This document shows, piece after piece, positions 1 through 10,330 of a stretch of DNA of 64,000 nucleotides (its first letter is position 1; every line of letters starts with the position of its first letter). The stretch spans positions 6,541,711-6,605,710 of the forward strand of contig JAYGXS010000004.1 in NCBI GenBank assembly GCA_036362985.1. Reading direction: 5' to 3'. The notes under the pieces are model-generated. The model had not been told where the DNA came from. It saw only the letters and a program-made list of their open reading frames with translations, and did not search any database. Both the position numbers and the translations under genes were made by a program. This DNA is from Ligula intestinalis (lineage: Eukaryota; Platyhelminthes; Cestoda; Diphyllobothriidea; Diphyllobothriidae).

Positions 1-175
1 TGCAAATAACTCTTTTTTTGTTGTGTGCGACAGAAATGGTCGCTGGCGAAGTTATGGCTGATGTTGACTGCGTCCAGTCGTTTCTGAGAATCTTCTTTGT
101 TAAAATGCAAAAAACATCGATGTCCAGATAAAGTATTCTGTTCATCATCCCCGGAAGAGGAAGAAGGAGAAGATA

Positions 176-240
176 CGATTTCTGGGACCAAGGTATATTT
201 TGGCTGACGTTTCAAAAGCGTGCTCGCGTCCATCGTCAGA
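176..240 (-). mobile_element. Solo PLE terminal-repeat fragment with hammerhead-like motif
   Basis: Read on the minus strand, 239-233 is CTGACGA, followed by one T, a stem-loop (GCG paired with CGC around AGCA) and GAAACGTC at 213-206. This is the order of the minimal hammerhead ribozyme reported from Penelope-like element terminal repeats. The adjoining bases 180-200 (TGGGACCA...GTATATTTT) match the segment beside the equivalent motif at 55040-55063, so the two belong to one PLE family. No recognisable coding sequence lies upstream on the minus strand, so this is a solo or 5'-lost end. Confidence 0.6.
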
Positions 241-2990
241 GCATGGTGTCTGTACTCCTGTTCGAGTCAGATGAATGTGTTCGACTTTCAGCCTTGCTTA
301 ATGCCCATGTATGAATCGACTGCACCGATCGATTTCTGTGGCAGTTTGAATTGCTCATGCTCTTACGGGCGTCCTCATCAACTGTGTCACGTTGTTTTTG
401 TGTCTCATGAGCGTTTCCACCCTCTCCAGTACAGTTGAACAAAAAAATAATTAAATGGAAATCTGCAAATCACAAAGTTTCAAAGTCTATCTCCATCTCA
501 AGTAGGAAGTGAAAGCATTAGGAAATGAAGTGAACTCAAGACGTTTTTACTACGTATTAGAAGAACCTGCGAAGAGACTAGAGTGGTTTGTCTCTTTCCA
601 AAGAAATGAAACCAAAGTTTTCGCCAGCGCGAGCTAATTGCAACGTTACCTGTGATTAAAGACCCCCTGAAAACCAAGTAAGCTTATGTAAACCTTTTCT
701 CAATTTTTTAACTCGGTTGTTCACTTAATTCTTCCTTTTCTTATTTTAGAAATGCTTAACGGCTTGCTATAGAAAGCAATTTTCTGAGGTCTGGGCGTGG
801 CTAGCAAACCCTAATACCACGCCCTGTCAAAATGTTATGCCTACTCAATTAACAACTCAGGCAGTAATGCGCTGTTTATGCAACCAATCATACGCCGACA
901 GTGTGGGTATTTAGCTAAAAGTTCAAATATCATATTAAATCTAAAAATTTGTCCTAATCGAGCTGCCGAAACTACAGGGAGATTAATTCTGCGGGGTCGC
1001 AAGCTGTGGTAGGTTTTTTTGGATTTTCTGCTCGTGACTATAAGTAAAATTTAAATATCATATAAGCGCTAACAGATTTAGTTAATTTTGTTTTTAAATC
1101 AAACTGTGTCGAAAAATTACACCAAACTCCGACTCTCATGAACGGCGCAGTAAAATAAGTTACTCTAATGAGCCCGCCTGTTAAGTACCATCATAAATTA
1201 AGTCAAAACAGTCTTTTTTCGTAAGATTATCAGGGCTAAATGAGTGTTTACTGTACGTCTTAGTTCCTCTATTCCTCAAAAACTTCACACATTCTCTTTC
1301 AAGACGTAAACGACGGACCAATTGTTTTTATTATTTTGGTCTGAGAATATATAAGTAAACAAAAACAACCGAAGATGTGAGTTGCCAGAAGCAGTTCAAT
1401 GGACTAAGTTGTGATTTTCGGAAATGTATTGACCTGACTATTCGCATTCTAGATCGAAGTAATAATCGAAGACTGTCGCAGATATAGCTGGCACAACTAT
1501 AGGATTGGCAGCATTTATAGGACGCAGCTGCTCTATAATAGCTTGCGGCTTTTAACGATAGTCTGCATCTATCACCAAGGATGGATGGAGGAAGGAATAC
1601 ACAATTCCAGGCCAATATATGTCAGGCTCCACAGATTGCATCTCGTTCCTATTATGCTATTAAGCTGTCGACTGAGAAACAACAATGTTTTGTGAGCTTT
1701 ATTTGTTCTGCAAAACTGCATTGAACCCTAGGATGTGCTAATTAAAATGACCTTAATATGCCATCGACTAAATCTGTAATGGAAATGCTTATTTTACCGT
1801 CGTCTTCGCTAACCACTTGAGGATTTCAGGCGATTATGATTTTTACTTTGGTGATACAAAAAGGAAAAAAAATAATAGATGTTAACCGACCCAAAAGACC
1901 TTATTTGTCGGCAAGACGTCGTTTGGACAAACGAATATCAGGACATCGGAGACGAAAGCGACCAGCTCCTTGGGTGAATTGGCTCTGAATCTAGAAGATT
2001 AAAACATATTTAAGTCAGTTCCTCTACAAGAGCAATCAAATTAATAACTTTAACGAAAGTATTTATAAAGCACTATGCTTAATCGAATAAAGATATGCAC
2101 GAGACTGGTGACGTATATATGCTGGTCATATCAATTGTTTACATAGGCTTTAGCAACCACTGGAATAGGCCTGACGTATTCCTTTTGCAATTATTTCTGT
2201 TTGCATTCGAATAGTCAAGCTTTCGTTTTAACATCCGTCTGTTAGTTAACTATTCCGTTTGCGTTCAGTATGTAAGATCTCTCGTTTTGATTTTTCCAAC
2301 AAGGCGTGACTGTGATTATGTCTATCGTTGCAGTAACTAAACAAAGTTTGCTTTTCGTGCTTATGTGAAGCAAAATAGTTTTTCTCTACGTCGACATTTA
2401 TCAGTCGACTAGGACAAAACCTATTTTATTGTATGGAATATTCTACCAAAACTGTACTTGCCATGACCCAACTTCAGTCAACCGATCATCTTTGGGAAGC
2501 TGCGATGAGGTTTATTGAATCAGTGTTTCTAAGGCGTAATTGTTACTGCGTCCCAACAATTTCTATTCTCTTTTGTTGATTGGTCTAAATATTATTAACA
2601 ACAAATTCGCAAGTGCGTTTGGTCACTAGCTTTGCCGACCTGAAACCCGAAGTAACTTAAAGACTGCCCGTTCTGCTGAAAACTGATACATAGGGGTGTG
2701 TGTTGCAAAATATCTTCTGAACTTACAGTACAGAAGACGAGGTAAACGTTAAAAAATGTCTCTCATTTATACTGCTGGATGGCGGGTTTGAAAGAGATTT
2801 TTCTACTCCCTCCCTATTGTTGAACTTAAACAGAAAGCTATCAATTTTAAAATTTATCAAAAATTTATCAGTTTTGTTGGCTTTCCTGATTATTTTGCTT
2901 TGTTGACGTCACATTTGCAAGCCTTTCCGTAATTGAATATATTTGACTAAAACAATTAAAAGGTGACACTTAAACGCGGAATTGTTTGAA
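241..2990. other. Anonymous AT-rich DNA
   Basis: No exon, RNA gene or known repeat is recognised. The longest open frame is 94 codons (1331-1615, minus) and resembles nothing known to me. The only local structure noted is an 8-bp perfect hairpin, GGGCGTGG (793-800) with CCACGCCC (817-824). Confidence 0.5.
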
Positions 2991-2994
2991 GAGT

Positions 2995-3330
2995 TTCGTC
3001 CAAATAAATATTGGGGGTGTCAGAGGTGAGAGGTAATTTTCCTGATTGGTTGAGTCCACGCTCACATCGTCCCGCCTATCGTCTCGGCGTGCATCCTTGA
3101 ACTCAATCATTCACGAATGCCACCTACCCACCCCCCACGTCACCTTCATTTCCTCCCGGCTGGACTTCAAAACATGTCAATGCTTGCTGTTCTCCTATTC
3201 CTTCTGATGATGGCCTCCTGTACGTAGCCGAAAGCTCAGGCTAATATAGCTGCTGCTCGCGTGATCGCGCCTTTATCTTCTTTACAACAACAATATTGAA
3301 CACGCATTTTTGCTTTTATTCGTGTTATGT
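2995..3330 (+). mobile_element. Probable solo PLE-type terminal repeat
   Basis: A GC-richer block in an AT-rich surrounding, centred on the hammerhead-like motif at 3204-3240. No RT or endonuclease coding sequence is visible next to it. The block limits are estimated from the change in base composition and are approximate. It could also be a non-autonomous element that borrowed a PLE end. Confidence 0.4.
3204..3240 (+). ncRNA. Minimal hammerhead-like ribozyme motif
   Basis: CTGATGA (3204-3210) is followed by one T, a stem-loop with GGC (3212-3214) paired to GCC (3227-3229), then GAAAGCTC at 3230-3237. The stem III segment is AGCT rather than the ACGT seen in most copies here. It is still a palindrome and still leaves UC at the predicted cleavage position. 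A three-pair stem I (CTT before the core, AGG after it, one G-U pair) can be drawn. Activity is untested. Confidence 0.5.
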
Positions 3331-3524
3331 TTTTATCCAATCAAATTTCAGGCTCATTTTATGCCATATTTACACAATTAGAAAATTCGGCATAATGCTT
3401 CAAACGTATTTCCAGCGCATTTAAAATGGGCAGACTTTTTAGCTCGGAGGGATTCAACCTCAGAAGTAAAAGTAGTGTTAATTAAAAAACCTACGCAGTA
3501 AATAACCATAAGTACATTAGTCGT

Positions 3525-3795
3525 CGAAAATCACGCATCCAGTCGACACATGTGAAAGATTGGTACTTTTTCGCTTATCGGAATTGACTTAACTTGTTGT
3601 GCTTATTATCGTGTAGTCTATTCTATTGTCATGTCAGTCATGAAAGGATGCGAGCCTTTTAACCATCTTTGGTCTGACCACTAGCAAAACGTCCCTTTTG
3701 TAAAAACCGATTTCATAATTAGAATGCCTTTTTATAATTTATTTGACTGCCTTTATAAATTGTAATATATTTTATGGGAATCATGCACGGAAACA
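3525..3795 (+). repeat. Large inverted repeat, left arm
   Basis: This arm matches the reverse complement of 4075-4314 over nearly its whole length, with scattered substitutions and small indels. Anchors include ATCGTGTAGTC (3609-3619), GTCATGAAAGGATGC (3637-3651), CCACTAGCAAAAC (3678-3690) and CTGCCTTTATAAAT (3747-3760). The spacer is about 280 bp. No coding frame crosses it. It resembles a foldback or MITE-type element, or an old inverted duplication. Confidence 0.8.
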
Positions 3796-4074
3796 TTATT
3801 TCTTTTACTTGTTTCATAGCAAATTAAGCCTTCTTTAACTTTTTAAATCAAAAAGGTTAGCTTTTGGTTTTAAAAGAATTTGCCAACGATGAGCTTTTTA
3901 ACAATTGTGAGGTGTCTACCCATAATACATCGTTTCCGTAAACTTATTAATGCTGCGTATATTGCATTTATTATGCTTCACATGTATTTTAATATTTTAT
4001 GACAACTTTGCGACTTCTTCCTCAAACTGTAAGCAAAAACGTACGTTTCCTTAAACAGAATGCACAAAGTGGGC

Positions 4075-4314
4075 AGTGTTCGTGCATGCTTTTCATCAAA
4101 TATATTTGTATTTATAAAGGCAGAAAAAATAGATTATACAGAGGCATACTAATTAATATATGTTTTGCTAGTGGTTAGACCGAAGCTTGCATCCTTTCAT
4201 GACTAAAATAAGTACAGAATCGACTACACGATAACCAGTATCACAACTTGAGTCAATGCCGATTATCGAAAGAGTATCAATCTTTTGCATATGTCGGCAT
4301 GTTGCGTGATCTTC
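4075..4314 (-). repeat. Large inverted repeat, right arm
   Basis: Partner of the arm at 3525-3795. The outer ends are GAAAATCACGCA (3525-3536) against TGCGTGATCTTC (4303-4314); the inner ends share a CATGCACG core. Both arms have drifted, so the duplication is not recent. A transcript through the locus would form a long hairpin. Confidence 0.8.
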
Positions 4315-5937
4315 TGCGAATACTGTGAAAAAATTGAGAAGGGATCAATGCATTTTATCAATTACATATTTTTGAGGCTTCACACCATTAAAACCTGAGA
4401 GCTCCTCCATTGGATGACCTATTCACCGGTAAGGTTGTATTGCATGGAACTTATCATTATTTCTTTCAAAAATACCCTTCACCGATTGTATCGCGGCAAA
4501 ACCTAAAATGTTTTTTTCAACTCGCCCGAATTCGCATTCCGTCCTTGTAACGATTGTCAGATCATAAAACTCAGTTCTTTTGTATCCCCAAGTCACTTGC
4601 CCAGAGGCTACAATAAACCGAACAACTGACCCTTTATGCATCATTGCACACAAGCAGATTCGACCAGATGAAATTTTATTTCCCGCCCTCCCCCCACCGT
4701 CCGAGTTTTTGTTTATTACTTTGCATAGCCCGCCGAACAGCTTTGTATGTTTAGGAATTTCACAAAATATTTTTCATAGTTGCGAAAACGTTTTGGATAA
4801 ATATTTTCAATACAGTATGCCACTTACACAGCAGCATATAAATTTGAAGCTATAAAATAAACGTTTTTTATGGGTAGACACCCGGGGTTATATCCACCAT
4901 GCTTTGATGAGCGGTGTTACCTATGACTTAACTCCCTTCGAGTTTATTATTTTATGCTGACCGCTATATTGATGGACGCCTAGATAACATATGCAGGGTG
5001 AAAGAAGACTGGAATAAGGCTGCACTTTTTGTAGCATTAGACCTCTCTGCGTGGTTCTCCTTTACCGTCAAAGGTTATAACTAAAATATTATTGTTCACA
5101 GTATCATAGTCCAACAATGCATTAGCAACAAATTTGAATAACTTCAGATCTAAGCAAGAAAAAGTCGGATGTTGTGACTGGCGTGAGAGCAAGTTATGGT
5201 TGCTGAAACCGTTACCAAAGCCAGGATTTCGCAGCCTTTTGCTTTTTTGTGAGCCCTCGTGGAAAAACACGACAAGAAGAGCCCAAAAGCAGAAATCTAT
5301 TTATCTACCTAGTACAGCAAATGTAAATTAAGCAACGTACGGCACTAAAGCAAGTAGTGACATCACTGGTTTGTGACACAGCGGCTAGCTTGTCAGATTT
5401 TTAGTCTAGCCGCAACTTTAAATGTTAGATTATTGATTGGTTGACTGCCAGTTGCGCTTGCCGCGTGTAGACCAATCGATAGCTTGCCGTGAGCGAGGCT
5501 CACTGTTTGCCTACTTGCGCGTCAAAATCAGCTTTGTCACCAGCTGATTCGACAAGAGTAAGTCCTAGCCATGGTTGCGTCGCTTGGGGAAGGTTTCAAC
5601 ACTGGGGACTCCATTCTCGTAACAAATTGTTGTACCAGGTCGGAGCTTGGTAGGCTGCCGAGTCCTAGAACGCCTCGTTTTCAAGTAGGGTGCTGCCCGA
5701 CCTGCCTCTTTTGAAGCACACCCAATGTCGCTAGCAATACATCTTGCAGTGTGGACTGTGATATCTAGCTTGCATGGCTGCTTGAAACAGCATTCAACAG
5801 ACAATCATGACTCATCAAAGCTAACCTGAATAAACTAATAGCTGGGGAATTCGAAGTCACTGGACATCACATATGAGGGCGGTTGTGCCCTCTATACTAA
5901 TTAATAATCCCGATCAACAAACATAAAAACGTCCAGC
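4315..5937. other. Anonymous DNA
   Basis: Overlapping open frames of at most 91 codons occur on both strands, none with a recognisable motif. Around 5430-5485 there are CCAAT-type boxes in both orientations (ATTGATTGG and ACCAATCGAT). This could be a small regulatory patch but has no gene attached. Confidence 0.4.
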
Positions 5938-5944
5938 CCGAATC

Positions 5945-6060
5945 GTAGATGGTGAGAGCGTTCGCCTCTGACCGCAGGGATGCGAGATCGAAACTCGGGA
6001 GTTCCGGCGATTTCCGCTGCTACCCTTGAGTACATTATATCCAGCTGACGACGCCTAATG
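5945..6060 (+). repeat. tRNA-derived SINE-like unit
   Basis: An RNA polymerase III-type A box (GTAGATGGTGAGAGCG, 5945-5960) is followed after a tRNA-like distance by a B box (GAGATCGAAACTC, 5984-5996). A cloverleaf acceptor stem cannot be closed, so this reads as a tRNA-derived SINE head rather than a functional tRNA gene. The body continues for an undetermined length beyond 6060. Confidence 0.5.
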
Positions 6061-8210
6061 GAGAAGAAAAGGCCTACAAGAATATGTCCTAAAAACTAGG
6101 CTCCGTTTACGGGCAGACCTATGAACACCTATGGGCCGTATAAGCGCTAAAAATAATCCCCTGTACTGTCAGAAATCTATCTTTACCCTATTTTATTGAA
6201 TAATAGATGATAAGATTATTCATTTAGAAGAAAGGCTGAATATATTGCGTACTTAATCACTTCTGTAGCGAGACAGCTTGACAAAATGGGCAAAGTATTA
6301 TGAGCAAATAGTATTGCCGGCAAAGATTGGCTGCTGTCAGGTACCGTAGAATAAGTTTTAAGAGAAAGCTGGACAAGTGACTTGCATTAGGGGTTGGTGA
6401 ACGTTCATCAACTAGTGTTAATATCTTCATTACTAATATTTCCGATCATAACTGAAAGGACAAGAATTGCGTGACTAATTGGCTTGGGCCTGAAATGCTT
6501 ATCTAAAATAACGTAACTCAGAGCCTCGGTGACTCAAATTTGTAGGATTATTTATGGCTAACTGATAACGTTTAATAACCCAAGCATGGTCACTCCAATA
6601 TTTCCTGTTTGTCCCAAACGTCATTCGCTGAATAGCGCCATTGGTAGTGCCACTAGTGAGAACATGGTTCTAGATCGAGCTCTTAGGCACAACGAACCGA
6701 AAGGCTCCAGTCAACTATCAGTTAGCCTCTCAACCATAGTTATGCTGTTATAACGCCGAAATAAGTCGAGTTGCGCTCATATATTCCCAAAAACTGCAAA
6801 ATAAATCATTCGGGGGGCTTCATTCCACGTCTATGCATTTACTTCTGAGATAATTTGGCCGTGAATCTTTCAAAATGGGAAACACGTGTAATGGCAGACG
6901 TTCCATCACTCAGCTTATCGTCACAAGGAACAGCGACAGATCGACAACAAAACACGCCTCAAAGGGAAAGTACTATTGATGCATATGGTGGTCAGCTTGA
7001 CCACACAATATTTGCCATAGTTTATCAGTAACGCATAATGTCTTATTTCAAGTCCACTGCCAATAAAAACATTTAAATGGAAGTGTATTCATAATTATTC
7101 ATTTTCAGCCTAACAGTCTGTATGGTTATATGCCACTGGAATGCAATGATTAATCGCGTTACAGATGGAGTTAAGGTTTTTGGATCTAGCTGCAAAATCA
7201 CCCACCAGTGAAAGTTAGACTGTTTTTTTGCGCGCTCACCTTATCAAAAACATCATATCAAACGAGAGAAATGTCTTTGAGGTAAATTAGTTTGTTAAGG
7301 TAGAAGACATTGCTTACCAACGAAGATACTCTTACCTCGGATTCCTGTCTTACACGACTGGAGGTATTATTATGGTTAATTCTGAAGTTAAGTATTATGC
7401 TTATTAGGAACATTAACGTTTTAGAGTAGTTAAGTTTAGTTTTAAGTTAACTTGCTTTATTTAGTAGATAATTTTTATTGAAGTATATTTAGTCAACGTT
7501 GGCGTTATCTTTCTAAACTCAATCTAAAATAAACTATTTAAGTAACTTAAATAACTCAAAACTAAGCTCAACTAATTCTGAATAAAAAAAATGAAAAGAA
7601 CCATATTCGCAGGTTTTGGGGCAAAGGCTTTGCAAGATGGTAGACCAACTTTGTTGTTACTGTTTTAATTATATTTATGGTTTAGGAGAGATTTGTGGAA
7701 ATTTCTCCGTAAGAAAGAGTCACAACTGGTGGACGAATATCGAAACCATTTATCTACACAGACGTGTTTAAGCCTATACTTGACATTGTTAGTAAGATCT
7801 GCGACTTTCGGCTGAAGATGAATATTGATCGATTCTCAAATTTTAAAAAAGTCTGAATTTAGGCATAATGTTTATAGTTCGACAAAGGAGAGCCAGTCCA
7901 GCTGTCATAAAACGTCAGCAAACCAACATATGTATTTCGGCATGCAAAACACGATCGATAACACTAATTTATACCTAATTGCTCTTCAATACTCAGATTT
8001 AAAAGGTCAAATTTTCCATTAGCTTTGAGAAACAAAAATAAGACTGACATTTCCAGCGTACTTTCTAAAATGGCAAGGCGCTGGGCAAAAAAAACTGTTG
8101 TCTATCGCTAGTTCAAGTAAAAGGGAAACTTGGGCGTGAACGTAACAGTAGCTGTAATTCTGCATTATCTCAGCATGTTTTAGTCACATAAAGCCGTCCA
8201 CTGTTTTATG
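6061..8210. other. Anonymous AT-rich DNA
   Basis: No coding or RNA feature is recognised. 7420-7560 is particularly AT-rich with short overlapping TTAAGTTTAG-type words. The only open frame above 60 codons (7825-8022) looks random. Confidence 0.45.
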
Positions 8211-8216
8211 ATGTAT

Positions 8217-8339
8217 TTTTCGTTGCTTGCAAAAAATGCGCACCGTAAAATGGCCCTCCAATAGTGCGCCAATTGTTCCACTTATGAAGCGCATAGTCAA
8301 TACATCCACAAGCATTTTACAGAAAGCAAGCAACGAAAA
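8217..8339. repeat. Short inverted repeat (hairpin)
   Basis: TTTTCGTTGCTTGC (8217-8230) is perfectly complementary to GCAAGCAACGAAAA (8326-8339), with about 95 bp between. It may be the remnant of a small MITE. No clear target-site duplication is seen. Confidence 0.5.
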
Positions 8340-8344
8340 TTGGC

Positions 8345-9020
8345 TTGAGTAAGAATTTTAGAATGTGCCCTCATATTTATACGTGAATTCAACAAATGTG
8401 TTCTTCTGCTGTAAATTTTTTTTTACATCCGCATAATTTGGATGCTGGCAAACCGATCCACATCGGCAAGCTGTGTTCATCTCGTTTAAGGAAACCCACA
8501 CACATGTCTATGCCACTTACTTAATAGTATGCAAGGTTCATGCCAATTCCCTTACGCCCAAAGATCTATAGGCATCGTTAATAAGTTGCCAATTGCGATT
8601 CTAATTCCATAGGCGCTTGTATATCATTACAAATCTCGAAATTATACACTTGTTTTTCAAAAATAATAACTCACTTCTTGAATATATCTTTTGATTCTGA
8701 CGTAAACTGCTACATAATGGGCACAGACACGGTGGCTAACCATCAATTATGATATCGAATAATAGAAAATAGTGTGACCCCAATCCATGTAATCATTCCT
8801 GCATAAGCGCTTCGTCATGAAAGCCGCCAAATATAATTTGAATATAGTGTCTCCGTAAATTGTAAATCATTGTAAGTCTTGGTGGCATAACATCACACCT
8901 CGAACTGTTTGTGAGTTTACGTGGGGGCCGTGACAGTTTAACCACGCGATTTAACTACCTGGAGGCAAACGCGGTAAATAACAGTGTAATTCGTTTCAAG
9001 TGGAATAGAATTGCGTTGCA
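8345..9020. other. Anonymous DNA
   Basis: Nothing is recognised between the small hairpin and the first PLE boundary. There is no open frame above 60 codons except the one at the PLE edge. Confidence 0.4.
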
Positions 9021-9065
9021 AAGAAGAAGCTGTGCCGATCACCGGAATCATAATTATATCAGTCT

Positions 9066-9099
9066 GAGCTTTCGAACTCTCGCGAAAGTCCATCTTCAG
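9066..9099 (-). ncRNA. Minimal hammerhead-like ribozyme motif of the left PLE copy
   Basis: On the minus strand, CTGAAGA (9099-9093), one T, a stem-loop (GGACT paired with AGTTC) and GAAAGCTC (9073-9066). The core fits CUGANGA...GAAA. Stem III is the palindrome AGCT followed by C, and stem I can form three pairs (TCT with AGA). It lies about 120 bp downstream of the endonuclease stop, the place expected for a PLE terminal repeat. One of the best preserved copies in the window. Confidence 0.6.
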
Positions 9100-9221
9100 A
9101 GATAAAATTGTCAACGAAAAACAAGCAAAATCTATAGGGGAAGAAGCCAAGTAACCGTCACGGTGTCAGGGAAGGAGGGAGGCAGAAGGACCAATTAGCC
9201 ACAAGTGCCGCAAGTCTGGAG

Positions 9222-9374
9222 CTACCCGCGTAAAGCAAAATATGCGGGCACCAGCTCAAAACATCGGTTAAAGGAGTTGTCATCCGATGCCTAGGCTTCA
9301 ATCTGTTCTCGGCTTGTCTTTCTGCCGGCGTGGGCAATACGCTTTGCAGCTGTGAAGTTAAACTCGTTACCCAA
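9222..9374 (-). pseudogene. PLE GIY-YIG endonuclease C-terminal fragment
   Basis: Translated on the minus strand this gives the end of the GIY-YIG domain and the C-terminal tail (GNEFNFTAAKRI, then SREQIEA, then DDNSFNRCFELVPAY). The DxNSFNR...LPxAY pattern is also found at the C-terminus of the PLE fragment at 61585-62034. A TAG (9293-9291) replaces the tryptophan expected in EAW. The intended stop is 9224-9222. It is too short and broken to be functional. Confidence 0.75.
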
Positions 9375-9439
9375 TTCTCAAGGTTACAATGCGTAGCCAG
9401 GTCATCAGAATCAAGGATCTATTACCTTGACTAAACTGT

Positions 9440-9676
9440 CACAGATATTACACGGGACAAACTGGACGCATGCCGATTTCGCGCATACACGAACATAACT
9501 TGGCTATTCGAAGGGGTGATGGATTATCGCAAGTGGCAGCCAACACCTACTAAACGGATCATGAGTTCAACTTCACAGCAGCGCGGCTAATGGCGTCAGA
9601 TGACAACTCAGTTACCCGATGTATCGAGCTGGTACCCGCATATGTTCAATTGCGCAGGTATCACCAGACTCACTGA
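9440..9676 (+). pseudogene. PLE GIY-YIG endonuclease fragment
   Basis: The reading frame 9464-9676 gives RIHEHNLAIRRGDGLSQVAA, a stop (TAA 9551-9553), TDHEFNFTAARL, then a jump to DDNSVTRCIELVPAYVQLR and a stop at 9674-9676. The R-x-x-E-H, SxVAAH-like and T-x-HEF motifs are those of the middle of a PLE GIY-YIG domain. About 20 residues between ARL and the SDDN tail are missing relative to the left copy, so there is an internal deletion. The YxGQTGR motif just upstream (about 9443-9466) is off frame. Confidence 0.75.
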
Positions 9677-9750
9677 AATTGTAGCTAATTTGTCCCTTTT
9701 TCCTCCTCCTCCTTATAAATATTGTTAGTTTTTCGGTGAGGATTTTATCT

Positions 9751-9784
9751 CCAACGACGGACTCCCGCAAGAGTTTGAATACTC
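9751..9784 (+). ncRNA. Decayed hammerhead-like motif of the right PLE copy
   Basis: CCAACGAC followed by GGACTCCCGCAAGAGTTT and GAATACTC occupies the same place as the minus-strand motif at 9066-9099. Stem II (GGACT with AGTTT) survives. The core CTGA and the GAAA box are mutated, so it should not fold as an active ribozyme. Confidence 0.5.
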
Positions 9785-10100
9785 AGACTAAAAACTATGA
9801 TTCCGGTGACCGACATGGCTTCTTGTTCTCAAGCTATACATATATCTGGGATGCGAACATTGACTTCAACTTTTGCTGCATCTAACGCAGTCTAGAGGTC
9901 GTTATGAAAGAAATTCGACTGTTTACTTAAGCTGATCACTCAACAGTCTGCGCACAGAGAATCTCGTGGATTCCTGAAAAAGTGGAACATTCAAAATGCC
10001 CATGGTCAGTAAAAAAGAAACGAATGCGAGGAAATATTTAATTATTTTGACGATACCTATGAGGGCCTTCTGGACGTCATTTAATGTGAACGAACTTTTT

Positions 10101-10320
10101 CGTTTATTTATCATAAGACAAATGCAATAACATAATAAAGGTTAGAGTGAACAAACGGTAGGCAGTCAATCAATATTAAGTAAGAGGCGAAAGGTGTTTT
10201 AGGATCAAACGGTCAAATTCTAGTCATAAAAAGGGACCTGAGAAGGGGAAGGGGGAAAGGGTCCGACAATTAGTCCACATGCTTCTTAGCACACCGTGAG
10301 ACGGCAAGGGGACGTCAGGA
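10101..10320 (+). repeat. Dispersed repeat, copy 1
   Basis: Matches 13316-13560 in the same orientation through a series of shared blocks: ATTcATCATAAG, TCAATCAA...CAAGTAAG-like, TCAtATTCTAGTCA, a GGGGAAA-rich tract and GGGTCCGaCAA. The spacing is similar, with indels. No coding frame is shared. It is probably a non-autonomous element. Confidence 0.5.
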
Positions 10321-10330
10321 TTAAGATACC

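Larger units (their letters stand above)
9022..9390 (-). mobile_element. 5'-truncated PLE, left member of a head-to-head pair
   Basis: Minus-strand PLE 3' end. The endonuclease C-terminus (9222-9374) is followed by a 3' region and the hammerhead-like motif at 9066-9099. It then runs into a terminal segment (ATGATTCCGGTGATCGG, then GCTTCTTCTTT) shared with the plus-strand copy at 9428-9838. The two copies point away from a junction near 9400, so both 5' ends meet there. Boundaries are where the two copies stop matching. Confidence 0.75.
9428..9838 (+). mobile_element. 5'-truncated PLE, right member of a head-to-head pair
   Basis: Plus-strand copy of the same PLE family as 9022-9390. Coding remains (9440-9676) are followed by a 3' region. 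From 9727 to about 9830 this aligns almost base by base with the reverse complement of the left copy (GTTTTTCGGTGAGGATTTTA, then TATGATTCCGGTGACCG). The hammerhead motif at 9751-9784 is more decayed than its partner. Confidence 0.75.
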
